A stretch of DNA of 32,281 nt from MED-G82 sp964342675 (GCA_964342675.1 CAYFFR010000014.1:1-32281); one strand, 5' to 3'; counted from the stretch's first letter, positions 17,501-25,542 are shown. Translations and numbers: made by a program. Notes: a model not told the origin generated them from the letters alone.

Positions 17501-17555
17501 TTCTCTAGTCTTAGCTCCAAAAGTCATGCAAAAAGTAAAAGAGGTTTTAGCCTAA
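14529..17555 (+). CDS. Fusion: exported YtcJ-like amidohydrolase + AGCS amino-acid:cation symporter
   Basis: One open frame of 1008 aa. Residues 1-23 are a signal peptide or anchor ending VLA. About 30-560 is an amidohydrolase_3 (YtcJ-like) domain: HAH metal ligands (His95, His97), Lys317 in FIKVYIDG, His369 in AIHAIGDN, His397 in RIEHAEL and Asp460 in GSDWPTSP. About 575-1008 is a full alanine/glycine:cation symporter: VDFAWGPWLVILLVGSGLFF, the signature GTIGLGNIAGVALAIKLAGPG, PMYVIKNG and FSNEAGIGTEALVHGAA, with about 11 helices. The linker is about a dozen residues, and Met570 at the junction has no Shine-Dalgarno. The parts are normally separate proteins. I infer that a periplasmic hydrolase releases a small amino acid or amine that the attached symporter imports with Na+. 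No frame break is visible. Confidence 0.88.
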   Translation: MLLTKIKFFYFFLVLLPFFSVLAKDEASKTADLVIVNADIYSSNINSPRAEAFAIKDGKFIFVGNSNSIDPYIDSSTKVLNLGGVSVLPGFIDSHAHLSAGTAYVNGVDMYGLKNKSDWLKEVEQKSKQIDSKNWIIGGRWDHTLEKSDKLPTKEDLDDLNISRPIALVDIDGHSLWINSAAIELVEEFHGISLALAEGAVVNSDGEFTGILKENARDFVLKHPGYIDATSLRRGAMLNVLNYASSMGITSAHDMSSLEALKLYKSLAISKKMPVRIFYGLVNDCLDQSCGPIFNQLEQEFNVVNEFGPFLDINFIKVYIDGVLSTHTASLIEPYTDKPEESGMLMVSEDRLISVVKDNNALGIPIAIHAIGDNAVKVALKAFAEGNSGSTINRIEHAELISADDVKLFHKLGVVASMQPNHGTGVIGKYIHKRVGERESRAYIWNELKESNVALILGSDWPTSPLSPLQQIKDAMFRESPTGLFDGPWYPDQRLLFEDALYAYTIEPARISGQGSLLGSIEIGKFADFVILNNKVDATDIEKFSKLKVSQTYLAGQKVFDHSNHSKLDMISKKFVDFAWGPWLVILLVGSGLFFSIYSKFTPFKYIKRGFRLLFQKNSEEQGSISRYEALAAALSGTIGLGNIAGVALAIKLAGPGAIFWMWVTACIGIATKFFTCSLSVMYRETGKDGALLAGPMYVIKNGLSSRWMFLAYFFAFFGMIGSLPALQSNQMAQIIRDFAFSGGIENAFYFNLMIGLSIATLSGIVIIGGLKRIAKASAWLVPIMGGIYIAAAIIIMLLNFSSVPAAIGSIFIDAFSGSAVIGGTFMGVLIYGIQRGAFSNEAGIGTEALVHGAAKTNNPINQGMVAMIGPIFDTLMVCTATAIVIILSGLWADSSFEGATLTAQAFQKMLGAPGTAIVFLSVLLFGISTIFTYSYYGSSCARFIFGPNSQRIYLYIFIAFIVFFSVISLESAINIIDGSFAMMAIPTLISSLVLAPKVMQKVKEVLA

Positions 17556-18046
17556 TCGCTAGATTTAGTTAAATAAACAACTGAATGGCCGTCATCAAAG
17601 TCTTGGTTGCCTTCTTCTAAAAACCCCATACTTTTATGAAAGTCTATCGAGGCCTGATTCTTTGGTATCGTATTAACTTCACAGCACACAATGTCAGAGC
17701 TTAAAGAATATAATGCCTCATATAAGGCTTTGCCGGCACCTTTTTGTCTTTTATCAGACCTGATGGCAATGCGATCAATATAAATAAATTTCTTGTACTT
17801 AGCAGCAAAGTATTGATAGTTGAGTGAAGTGTATGTGCTGTTATCCCGCATACTTACCAAAAAGCCTACGAGCGTATTATTTTGTTTTATTAAGAGGTTT
17901 ATGTTTGCCAGCAATAAAAGAGATTTGAATAATTTGACAGACTCAATGGATCCCACCGCAGGGGTATTGGCTTGGTTGAGCGCATATAAATCTTTTAGGT
18001 GTATATCTATATCTTTATCTTCAAGACGATAAATTTTAAAAGCCAT
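17552..18046 (-). CDS. GNAT family N-acetyltransferase
   Basis: A 164-aa cytoplasmic protein. The acetyl-CoA binding motif A is clear: YIDRIAIRSDKRQKGAGKAL, with R100-Q-K-G-A-G forming the pyrophosphate loop, followed by CCEVNTIPKNQASIDFHKSMGF, the usual beta5/alpha4 region. The substrate is unknown. Its stop overlaps the end of the fusion gene by 4 nt in convergent orientation. It lies 17 nt downstream of the crotonase gene at 18064-18738, so the two probably share a transcript. Confidence 0.85.
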   Translation of the reverse strand: MAFKIYRLEDKDIDIHLKDLYALNQANTPAVGSIESVKLFKSLLLLANINLLIKQNNTLVGFLVSMRDNSTYTSLNYQYFAAKYKKFIYIDRIAIRSDKRQKGAGKALYEALYSLSSDIVCCEVNTIPKNQASIDFHKSMGFLEEGNQDFDDGHSVVYLTKSSD

Positions 18047-18063
18047 TTTTATAAATAAAGCTG

Positions 18064-18738
18064 CTATATGCCAAGGGCGTCTTTTATTTTAGTAACAACC
18101 TCTTTTTGTGATGTGTTTTTTGTATTTGTATAAAAGGGGTGTCCTAGTGTTGCAAGATCTGTTGCTTTTTCAAGCGATCGCTCCATCAGTTTTTCGGGTT
18201 GTACCACCTCATCTAAATACCCTACTTCTATGGATTCCTGTGTAGAAAAAATATCTCCATTGAGAATCGCTCTATGAAAAAATCTTTTGCTCACTCTATC
18301 TTTCAGTATTTCCATAATCTGAGGAGGTATATCCATATTGTTCCTAACTTCATTAGCTTGGCATATAAATTTTCCCTCTAAGCCCACTCTATAGTCAGCA
18401 CAGCAGACTACGAACAAGCCTAATGCAACAGCATGGCCTGATACAGCTGCAATAATTGGCCTAGGAAAAGAGTAAAGATCTAAAAGAGCTCTATAACCTA
18501 GAGTAACCATGTCTTTTATAGCATCTAGGTCTCCTGAGCTAAGAGTTTTTAGATCGAACCCGCCAGAAAATACGCCTTCTCGTCCAGTGATTATTAAGCT
18601 ACCAGAGTCTGTAGGGACTTTTTTAAGGCAATTATTAAGCTCTGTGAGCATTTGGGTAGAAAATGCATTCGCCTTGCCATCGTCCATGGTAATGATAGAA
18701 ATGTTATTTTTTTGCCTAAGTGTTGCTATGTCAGACAT
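18064..18738 (-). CDS. Crotonase/enoyl-CoA hydratase family protein (short form)
   Basis: A 224-aa member of the crotonase fold. The oxyanion-hole loops are visible as GREGVFSGGFDLKTL and AVSGHAVALGLFVVCCADYR. QANEVRNNMDIPP holds a Glu at the position that often acts in catalysis, and the C-terminal half has AILNGDIFSTQESIEVGYLDEVV. This resembles the short crotonase group around 225-230 aa whose reaction is poorly defined. It is not closely similar to the dienoyl-CoA isomerase-type gene at 1614. The ATG has a GGAG Shine-Dalgarno. The 91-bp gap upstream probably holds its promoter. Confidence 0.8.
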   Translation of the reverse strand: MSDIATLRQKNNISIITMDDGKANAFSTQMLTELNNCLKKVPTDSGSLIITGREGVFSGGFDLKTLSSGDLDAIKDMVTLGYRALLDLYSFPRPIIAAVSGHAVALGLFVVCCADYRVGLEGKFICQANEVRNNMDIPPQIMEILKDRVSKRFFHRAILNGDIFSTQESIEVGYLDEVVQPEKLMERSLEKATDLATLGHPFYTNTKNTSQKEVVTKIKDALGI

Positions 18739-18829
18739 AATTAGGTCTCCAATTTATCGAAGTAATGATAAAGCAAGATTATTTTTAATAACAGGGCTAT
18801 ACATTGCTCTGGTTATTATTATTATTGCT

Positions 18830-19420
18830 TTATAAGGAGAGAGAATCTAATTCTAAGTAAACTTCAAACCAAAAGGCATTTACACTTTCAACTTCATAAA
18901 CACCATTAATAGACATGCTTTCTTCTCGAAGCTGGGATAATTCATACCAAAAATCATCGCCTGCAAAAAGAGAGATCGTTGAGGTGATAATAGCAGCATA
19001 GTCTGTATCTATTCCATAATCATAAAAAAAATTTTCAAGAAAGGCCTCAGACTCTTTTTCAAAATCTATATCTTTGAAGTTAAAAATAAATTTTGCCTCA
19101 CAATAACTCATATTGTCATCTTGATCAGTCATCTTAATATTGCTTATGAAAACAGAGTCAGGGGTTAAGATAGCACTAATTGCATCAGATACGACTTCTG
19201 AACAATCAATGTCGATAAAACTCAAATAAGCATTAACTCCCATTTCTTCACAAGCTAAATAACCTATTTCATCTATATTTTCTTCAAAAACATCGATGGC
19301 AAGTTCACTAGCTAAATTAACAACATCAACATCATTGCAAGCCATAGGTTCTTGGCTACAAGTTGACAAAAGAATGACCATGCAACCTAAGACTGTGAGT
19401 TTAAGTTTAATATTCTCCAT
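18830..19420 (-). CDS. Hypothetical acidic lipoprotein
   Basis: A 196-aa product. Residues 8-20 are hydrophobic and end in L-S-T-C (Cys21), a passable lipobox with an unusual Thr before the Cys. The rest is strikingly acidic, with several further cysteines (CNDVD, LACEEMG, DIDCSEVV, MSYCEAK) that could form disulfides in the periplasm. I do not recognise the family. It lies 41 nt downstream of the carbamoyltransferase on the same strand. A TAATAT sits 6 nt before its ATG with no Shine-Dalgarno, so it may have its own leaderless transcript. Confidence 0.6.
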   Translation of the reverse strand: MENIKLKLTVLGCMVILLSTCSQEPMACNDVDVVNLASELAIDVFEENIDEIGYLACEEMGVNAYLSFIDIDCSEVVSDAISAILTPDSVFISNIKMTDQDDNMSYCEAKFIFNFKDIDFEKESEAFLENFFYDYGIDTDYAAIITSTISLFAGDDFWYELSQLREESMSINGVYEVESVNAFWFEVYLELDSLSL

Positions 19421-19461
19421 TTTTATATATTACAGAATATATTTGAAAAAGTAGTGCATTT

Positions 19462-21300
19462 CTAATCAAGCTTGTATTTGTTCTTATAGTCTTCATTTAA
19501 GGCCGGGTCTTGCTTGTTTTTCTCTAAGATAAAATTACCGGCAACTAAAATGTCTAGTTCTGTGCCCATAAAACATTTAAATGCATCCTCTGGGTTGCAT
19601 ACTATTGGTTCGCCTCTAACGTTAAACGAAGTATTAACTATGATTGGACAGCCGGTCAATTCATTAAATCTATTAATCAATTCCCAGTACATGGGGTTCG
19701 TTTCTTGGTGAACAGTTTGCAATCGAGCACTAAAATCTACATGAGTAATTGCAGGGATCTCTGACCTAATCTCGTTAATCTTGTCTACTCCGAAAAGTGC
19801 TTGATTCTCATTTGCTTCTATTTTCCTTTTTGAATCAATAATGTTTGATACAAGCAACATGTAGGGGCTATCAACATCTTGATCAAACCATTCGCTGACA
19901 TGCTCTCTGAGTATGCTTGGTGCAAAAGGCCTAAAACTTTCTCTGTACTTCACTTTTAGATTGAGTTGTTTTTGCATAATCGGGGATCTTGGGTCAGCAA
20001 TAATACTTCTACTACCTAATGCTCTAGGTCCAAATTCCATCCTGCCCTGCATCCACCCTACAGCCTTGCCATCAGCCAAGGCTTTAGCAGTTCGATTAAT
20101 TATCTCTTCATGATCATATTCATGATAATTGGCTCCTTTGCTTTGAAGCACGCCTGCAATCTCATCATTACTAAAGTCTGGTCCTAAATAAGATCCTCTC
20201 ATAGCATCTAAACCAGTCGACATCTTTCTGTTGTTACCAAGCATAAGATAATAAGCGCTCAAAGCTGCTCCTAATGATCCGCCTGCATCCCCCGCTGCTG
20301 GTTGAATCCAGACTTTATCAAAAATCTTTTCTTTGACAATAATGCCATTGGCAACACAATTTAAAGCGACCCCTCCGGCAAGACACAAATTCTTCTCTCC
20401 GGTTGAATTGCGTATGTTCTTAGCTAATTTCAGAACCACTTCCTCTGTGACCTTTTGTATTGATGCTGCTAAATCCATTTCTTTTTGGGTTAAGTCAGAC
20501 TCAGGCTCTCTTGGAGGACCACCAAACAACTCATTAAAAGATGAGCTAGTCATGGTAAGGCCCGTACAATAATTGAAATATTTCATGTTGAGCTTAAATG
20601 ATCCATCTTCTTTGATATCTATAAGATGATCTTTAATTTGATCAACATACTTTGGCTCACCATAAGGGGCTAACCCCATCACCTTATATTCACCAGAATT
20701 GACTCTAAAGCCGGTGTAATAAGTGAAGGCTGAATACAAAAGGCCAAGCGAATGAGGAAAGTGGATTTCTTTCAACACTTCTAACTGATTGTCCTTACCA
20801 ACAGCCAATGAAGTAGTTGTCCATTCACCCACACCATCCATCGTTAACACTGCCGCAGAACTAAAAGGAGATGGATAAAAGGCGCTTGCAGCATGTGATA
20901 AATGGTGCTCAGAAAACAGAAGCTTGTCTTGCCAATCTACAGAGCTATCTAAGGTATTTTCTAGGTCTTTTATAATGGTAAGCTTTTGAAATAATTTATC
21001 TTTGATCCAAAGAGGCATAGATTTTGAGAAACTAACAAAGCCTCTGGGAGCAAATGCAAGATAGGTTTCTAAAAGTCGCTCAAACTTTAAAAATGGTTTT
21101 TCATAAAAGACTACGTGATCAAGATCGTCTGCTTTAATATTTGCTTCTGCTAAACAATACAATACTGCATTTTTAGGAAATTCTTTGTCATGCTTGATGC
21201 GCGTGAATCTTTCTTCTTGAGCAGCTGCTACTATCTCGCCATCTTTAAGAAGGCATGCCGCACTATCATGGTACCAAGCTGAAATACCTAAAATAAACAT
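19462..21300 (-). CDS. Carbamoyltransferase, NodU/CmcH/TobZ/SxtI family
   Basis: A 612-aa enzyme that transfers a carbamoyl group from carbamoyl phosphate (via carbamoyl-AMP) to a hydroxyl on a sugar or natural product. The N-terminal Kae1-like domain has LGISAWYHDSAACL, the metal motif SEHHLSHAASAFYPSPF (His132, His136), TMDGVGEWTTTSLA, LAGGVALNCVANGI and AAGDAGGSLGAAL. The C-terminal domain has GRMEFGPRALGSRSI, KYRESFRPFAPSIL and NTSFNVRGEPIVCNPEDAF. The gene begins 3 nt after the DUF5989 stop and is the last of a cassette with SxtJ-like and SGNH genes. The acceptor molecule is unknown; a surface glycan or small metabolite is likely. Confidence 0.93.
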   Translation of the reverse strand: MFILGISAWYHDSAACLLKDGEIVAAAQEERFTRIKHDKEFPKNAVLYCLAEANIKADDLDHVVFYEKPFLKFERLLETYLAFAPRGFVSFSKSMPLWIKDKLFQKLTIIKDLENTLDSSVDWQDKLLFSEHHLSHAASAFYPSPFSSAAVLTMDGVGEWTTTSLAVGKDNQLEVLKEIHFPHSLGLLYSAFTYYTGFRVNSGEYKVMGLAPYGEPKYVDQIKDHLIDIKEDGSFKLNMKYFNYCTGLTMTSSSFNELFGGPPREPESDLTQKEMDLAASIQKVTEEVVLKLAKNIRNSTGEKNLCLAGGVALNCVANGIIVKEKIFDKVWIQPAAGDAGGSLGAALSAYYLMLGNNRKMSTGLDAMRGSYLGPDFSNDEIAGVLQSKGANYHEYDHEEIINRTAKALADGKAVGWMQGRMEFGPRALGSRSIIADPRSPIMQKQLNLKVKYRESFRPFAPSILREHVSEWFDQDVDSPYMLLVSNIIDSKRKIEANENQALFGVDKINEIRSEIPAITHVDFSARLQTVHQETNPMYWELINRFNELTGCPIIVNTSFNVRGEPIVCNPEDAFKCFMGTELDILVAGNFILEKNKQDPALNEDYKNKYKLD

Positions 21301-21303
21301 TAT

Positions 21304-21459
21304 TTAAAATATTGTATATATAAAGGGTGCGATCACAGATCCTTGTGCAAAAATTAACAACATGCCAAATATCAGCATCAAAATAATCACAGGAGCAAGC
21401 CATAGCTTTTTTCTTACCTTTAAAAAGGCCCATATCTCAGAAAAAAATCTTAGCTTCAT
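21304..21459 (-). CDS. DUF5989 / SxtK-like small membrane protein (51 aa)
   Basis: A 51-codon frame starting MKLRFFSEIWAFLKVRKK and ending AQGSVIAPFIYTIF, with one strong membrane helix at about 19-38. This is the DUF5989 pattern: a short amphipathic W-A-F-L-(K/R)-V-R-K-K start, a helix, then A-Q-G-S-x-x-A-P-F-I-Y-T-(L/I)-F. Such proteins accompany SxtJ-type proteins and O-carbamoyltransferases. It starts 2 nt after the SxtJ-like stop and ends 3 nt before the carbamoyltransferase ATG, which confirms it as a real gene. Its role is unknown; membrane docking of the carbamoyltransferase is a reasonable guess. Confidence 0.88.
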   Translation of the reverse strand: MKLRFFSEIWAFLKVRKKLWLAPVIILMLIFGMLLIFAQGSVIAPFIYTIF

Positions 21460-21461
21460 GC

Positions 21462-21863
21462 TTAAAACTGGTTCTTAAATGATTCAGGGCTAAAGCGACC
21501 AAGGTCCCTTTTTACCCAGTAGGTTTCTTTGGTCTTGTTCCTGAGCTTTAATTCATCCCTGCCAATTAATTTCGTAATTAAAGCTATCGGTGTAAAGATT
21601 AAGAAGAAGATTGCTCCTAATACTATGGGGCTAATAATCATGCCCAATAAAAAACCTAAACCCATCCAAAGCTTATTAAAAGGAAGTAACAAGGATGGTT
21701 TAATGATGGTTAGTATTAATGTTATCAATCCTAGAGAGGCAAACACATAAGACAAAGTAAAATATTTAATCCAATAAAAGTATGCTCCCAAAACTAAGAA
21801 GACTATACAAAAAAAAGTTCCAAACTTTTTGTTTGAGGGTAGATTTTCAGGGGCAAGTTTCAT
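21462..21863 (-). CDS. SxtJ-like membrane protein
   Basis: A 133-aa protein with three or four membrane helices (about 14-31, 35-54 and a long pair over 64-98). The cytosolic tail is basic: LIGRDELKLRNKTKETYWVK, ending RFSPESFKNQF. The tail pattern (a Trp near the end, then S-F-x-x-Q-F) and the neighbourhood match SxtJ, known from saxitoxin clusters where sxtI encodes the O-carbamoyltransferase. SxtJ has no established function. It is followed after 2 nt by DUF5989 and preceded after 22 nt by the SGNH gene. Confidence 0.82.
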   Translation of the reverse strand: MKLAPENLPSNKKFGTFFCIVFLVLGAYFYWIKYFTLSYVFASLGLITLILTIIKPSLLLPFNKLWMGLGFLLGMIISPIVLGAIFFLIFTPIALITKLIGRDELKLRNKTKETYWVKRDLGRFSPESFKNQF

Positions 21864-21885
21864 AAAGGTTTATTCATTATAGTGT

Positions 21886-22953
21886 TTAATCATTCCATTC
21901 TTTAGCAATCACCTCAGCTATATATGCTGCTGCTACTGGTGTAAAGTGATTATCGTCGGCTGTAAAAAAATAGGGTTCAAAATTATCTTCCTGTATCCTT
22001 GCTTCAAAACTCCTCTTAAGCTCAGGTGCAGGATCATAGATGTGTATGTTCATTTTATTTGCTATGTCTAACAGCCTTTCTTTGGGCGCTATAGTAGCGC
22101 ATGAAAAATCGTAGTTTAGATGATTGTAGTGAAGGTGTTTTTTCTCATCGTCAATATCATAAAGAATTGGGGATATAAAAATCTCAAACTTTGCCCCTAA
22201 CTCCTGAGTGATTTGATCAATGGTAGCTAGATTTTCTTCAAATTGGCGCCAATACTCCATAGATTCTTCGGCATAAAGTTTTGAGCCAAATGTCCAAGTG
22301 TATGGTCCGAGCGCATGCCACTCTCTGTCTTCACAAGTGCCAGATGTGTCTCTAACTAGAATACCTGCATAATGCTGCATAGTTCTAAGAAATACAGATT
22401 TATTGGCATGTGCATAGCGCCATTTTGCAAACTTGCCAAAGAAGTCTGTATTTAGTGGTGTTGATGCCTCCAGATCGGCGCTTGTATAAGGCATGATGTC
22501 ATTGTAATTAAATTGATAAATGATTCTGGCAATTTTTAATTCTTTATCAGCAGATATCTTATTGATCGCTGAGATTATATTAGCGGTTGAATCCCCCATA
22601 TTGTTTCCATATCCTGAAATAGATATCACTTGAACGTTCTCACCTTTTACATTTAATAATCGATCAAGTCGATGCCACCATATATCTTCATAGGCTGTGC
22701 CAACTCCACCGCTAATAGAATCACCAAAGATTAGAACTAGGGGCTTATCGACTGACACCTCAAAGCCTGTGCTTGGCGATCGAATCTGATAACCATAAAA
22801 ACTTCCATCGATATAGGTAACGTTCATTGATTTAGATTCTGAAAAAATATGCCCTTTAAATTCTGGGAATGCATATCTTGCAAAGATTTCAAGAATCCCA
22901 AATAGGGATATAAAAACCAAGAGATTAATGAATATTATTCTAAGTATCTTCAT
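21886..22953 (-). CDS. Membrane-anchored SGNH/GDSL hydrolase
   Basis: A 355-aa protein with one N-terminal membrane helix (about 4-24) and an extracytoplasmic SGNH fold. Block I is LVLIFGDSISGGVG (Ser79), block II is ISGYGNNMGDS (Gly), block III is YQFNYNDIMPY (Asn), and block V near the end is FTADDNHFTPVAAAYIAEV with Asp333 and His336. All four catalytic-type positions are thus in place. The family includes esterases, O-acetyl transferases and deacetylases acting on glycans. As first gene of the carbamoylation cassette it may modify or trim the same acceptor (inference). No Shine-Dalgarno is seen, and a TATAAT lies about 37 nt upstream of its ATG near the peptidase stop. Confidence 0.83.
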   Translation of the reverse strand: MKILRIIFINLLVFISLFGILEIFARYAFPEFKGHIFSESKSMNVTYIDGSFYGYQIRSPSTGFEVSVDKPLVLIFGDSISGGVGTAYEDIWWHRLDRLLNVKGENVQVISISGYGNNMGDSTANIISAINKISADKELKIARIIYQFNYNDIMPYTSADLEASTPLNTDFFGKFAKWRYAHANKSVFLRTMQHYAGILVRDTSGTCEDREWHALGPYTWTFGSKLYAEESMEYWRQFEENLATIDQITQELGAKFEIFISPILYDIDDEKKHLHYNHLNYDFSCATIAPKERLLDIANKMNIHIYDPAPELKRSFEARIQEDNFEPYFFTADDNHFTPVAAAYIAEVIAKEWND

Positions 22954-22989
22954 GACAAAATAAGAGAGCGCTTGTGTCTAGGTAATCTA

Positions 22990-24875
22990 TTATAAATGCT
23001 CTTTAAAGAAAAGGACGACGGCTTGTTGGTAGATATCTCGATTTTCTTTTTTTCTATAACCATGGCCTTCATTAAGCGCATTCATATACCAAACTGCTTT
23101 ATCTGCATCACGTAACGCTTTAACTATTTGCTCAGATTCAGTAACTGGTACTCTGGGATCATTTTCTCCTTGAACTACAAACAAAGGTATATCAATCTTA
23201 TCAACGTTGTTGTTTGGGCTGATGGCCTCTAAGAACTCTCGCATTTCAGGAATACGTTCATCCCCATACTCTTGTCGTCTTAGGTCTCGTCTATAATCTT
23301 CGGTGTTTTCTAAAAAACTTACGAAATTAGAAATGCCAACGATGTCAACAGCGGCTTTCAGTTTGTCGCTGTAATGAGTTGCGCTAGCCAATACCATATA
23401 GCCGCCATAGGATCCTCCAATCACTGCTATTCTGCTGGCATCAAGGTCAGGTTGTGTAGCAACCCAATCAATCAAAGCGCCAATATCTTTGACTGAATCT
23501 TCTCGATTAAATCCATTATCAAGACTTAAGTAGGTCTTGCCGTAACCATCGCTGCCTCTTACATTCGGTGCTATTACAGCAGCTCCTAATTCTTTAACCC
23601 ATAATTGATATGACGCTGAGAATCGAGGTCGGTATTGGCCCTCTGGCCCACCATGAATGGAAATGATAACTGGTGCTGGTTTATCGGTATCGGGTCTATA
23701 AATAAATGCTGGAATTTGTTTGTTATCAAAGGTTGGGTAGGTAAATAATTCGGGAGAAGCAAATACCTCTGTGTTCAGGCCGCCCACTTCAGAAAAAGTC
23801 CATCGTTCTATGTCACCGTAACTTAGGTTATAAGATGAGAGATGAATAACATAAGTGTCTGATGGTGTTTGTGAAGAATTAATTGTTAGTCCTAGCTTTT
23901 TACCGTTTTCACTAAAGCCCATGCCACCGATCAACCCTATAGGCAGACCTTTTATCTTTTTATAGGTCATGCGTTTAGGATCTAACAAATAAACAACACT
24001 GATGCCATTTTCATTTACAGTAAATGCGGCTCTAGTTCGATCCTTAGAAATTGTAAACTCATCAATGTCCCAAGGAATGTCTTGTGTAATTATCTTGGTC
24101 TGATCGCTATTTAAGTCTTTATAAGCTAGTTGGTTAAATTCGCTAAACTGATTAGTAATAAAAAATATGCCGCTGTCATCATGATTAAATGCCTGAGCTA
24201 TATTTACTGAATGATTGTTTAAGGAGCCAGCAACTAAAGTCTTTTCTTTGGATTTGATGTCAAGAATATAGATATTAGATTTAGCTATAGACAAATAATT
24301 TTGAATTAAGATGTTTTGTCCGTTATCCCAATCAACTGGGCCCCACCAATATCCGTCTGGAGAAGCAAGCACCATTTCAGCAGAACTGGGATTGTTTGGA
24401 TCTACAATCCAAACATCATTAGAGGCACCATTTCTCCTGGTACTAAGAAAAGCGATCTTATCACCCGAACGATTCCATGACATGGCTCCATTCCTTGATT
24501 TACCATCGGATACAAGCCTATGCTTGTTGGTCGTCGGGTCAAGCAGGAAAATCTGTGCATTTTCAGACCCGCCACTGTCCATCATAAAAGCAATCATGTT
24601 GCCGCCAGGCTGTCGAGAGATAGAGCCCATAGGCTCGTCAAAAAATGTCACTTGGTTTCTAGCTCCGCCTGCTTCATGAACTTGATGGAGCTGGCTCACA
24701 TTAGCAAACCGTGTCGATATAAAAATGCTGTCGCCGGCTTTATCAAAACCTCGAAAAGAAGCAGACCTAATGTTTTGATAGCTTTTTAATTCATCTGCTA
24801 TAGAGCTTGGTATTTCAGGAATATCCTGCAAAATCAGTTGGCCTTCATTTAAGGTTCTCTCAACTGTCTCAGATA
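22990..24875 (-). CDS. S9 family (prolyl oligopeptidase-type) peptidase; N-terminus lost in the gap
   Basis: At least 613 aa are readable from a TTG at 24829-24831, but the frame stays open upstream to the Ns (about 14 more codons, ending in NEGQLILQDIPEIP context). The true start is therefore in or beyond the gap. A beta-propeller (about 25-360) is followed by an alpha/beta-hydrolase domain with IHGGPEGQYRP, NVRGSDGYGKTY and the catalytic triad Ser474 (GGSYGGY), Asp558 (QGENDPRVPV) and His590 (NEGHGYRKKEN), numbered from the TTG. It hydrolyses oligopeptides or acyl-amino acids; the missing N-terminus may hold a signal peptide. The SGNH gene follows 36 nt downstream on the same strand. Confidence 0.9.
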
Positions 24876-24975
24876 NNNNNNNNNNNNNNNNNNNNNNNNN
24901 NNNNNNNNNNNNNNNNNNNNNNNNNNNNNNNNNNNNNNNNNNNNNNNNNNNNNNNNNNNNNNNNNNNNNNNNNNN
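24876..24975. other. Assembly gap (100 N)
   Basis: Exactly 100 Ns, a common placeholder for a scaffold gap of unknown length. It removes the start of the S9 peptidase gene and an unknown amount of sequence between it and the lipoprotein gene at 25040. Confidence 0.97.
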
Positions 24976-25039
24976 TTAACATTACAGTAATATAAACCTA
25001 AAAGAGCTCCTTGATCAAATTTTTTGGTATCATCAAAAT

Positions 25040-25399
25040 ATGCAAATGTTAAATTCAAAGTTTTCTTTGTTTGTGCTTGTAATATTGCTTGTTGGCTGTG
25101 TTTATAACCCAGTGGATTACGAAAGCTCGCCCTCAAATCGAGTGGCTACCATAGATCAAGTACAAGCTAGAAGTTGTATTTATTTATACTCGACTAGCTT
25201 GGTCGGAACCGGCTACAACTCAGCAACTGCTACAGCTGATGCCATCTATGACCTAAAAAGCCAAGTTTTAGTGGCTAACGGAAATGCCATCCGAGTGACT
25301 GATGTGTACCCCACTACTCGTTATCAAAATGGCTATAGTTCTGAAGCGGCAAATGTAAACGTAGATGTTTACAAGTGCCCCTTTGAAACAGAAGAATAG
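25040..25399 (+). CDS. Small lipoprotein, possibly DUF4156/RcsF-like
   Basis: A 119-aa product (117 aa if the ATG at 25046 is used). The N-terminus KFSLFVLVILLVGC is a clear lipoprotein signal with lipobox L-V-G-C. The mature part contains CIYLYSTSLVGTGYNSATATADAIYDL and then LVANGNAIRVTDVYP, and a final Cys in DVYKCPF that could pair with the first. A Cys-containing strand, a helix and an A-N-G-N-A-I-R-V strand is the arrangement of small DUF4156-type envelope lipoproteins, but that match is loose. TATCAT at 25028-25033 lies 6 nt before the first ATG, with no Shine-Dalgarno. A weak intrinsic terminator overlaps its end. Confidence 0.72.
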   Translation: MQMLNSKFSLFVLVILLVGCVYNPVDYESSPSNRVATIDQVQARSCIYLYSTSLVGTGYNSATATADAIYDLKSQVLVANGNAIRVTDVYPTTRYQNGYSSEAANVNVDVYKCPFETEE

Positions 25400-25427
25400 C
25401 GCTGTTATTCTTTTTTGTTTTTTTTGA
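25392..25427 (+). terminator. Intrinsic terminator after the lipoprotein gene
   Basis: AAGAATA (25392-25398) pairs with TATTCTT (25406-25412) around a 7-nt loop and runs into long T stretches. The stem is AT-rich and overlaps the stop codons of both flanking convergent genes, so strength is uncertain. Confidence 0.5.
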
Positions 25428-25542
25428 CTTCAATGCCCTGCTTTTTAAACATTCCTATTAGTTTTTCAAAGATTTCATCTTCGCTATAGCTGGGTTTAAC
25501 AACCGTGCCCTGAAGTTTCTCAGTTTTATCCTGCTTGCTCAT
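25405..25542 (-). CDS. Small hypothetical protein (45 aa)
   Basis: The frame is open for 82 codons, but the ATG at 25540-25542 is the convincing start. It has GGAGG (minus strand, 25548-25552) 5 nt upstream, the best Shine-Dalgarno in this part of the contig. The product, MSKQDKTEKLQGTVVKP followed by SEDEIFEKLIGMFKKQGIE and a lysine-rich end, is small, charged and soluble. I do not recognise it. The stretch upstream holds a strong hairpin rather than obvious coding sequence. Its end overlaps the tail of the convergent lipoprotein gene's terminator. Confidence 0.55.
   Translation of the reverse strand: MSKQDKTEKLQGTVVKPSYSEDEIFEKLIGMFKKQGIEVKKNKKE

Noticed and set aside
18509..18835. 108-codon plus-strand frame
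   Set aside because: Most of it is antisense to the crotonase gene at 18064-18738. The hydrophobic end comes from an AT-rich spacer with ATT repeats.
24849..25136. Minus-strand open frame running through the N gap
   Set aside because: It exists only because Ns do not encode stops. Its right part is antisense to the lipoprotein gene, and its left part is out of frame with the S9 peptidase, which is the real coding frame up to the gap.
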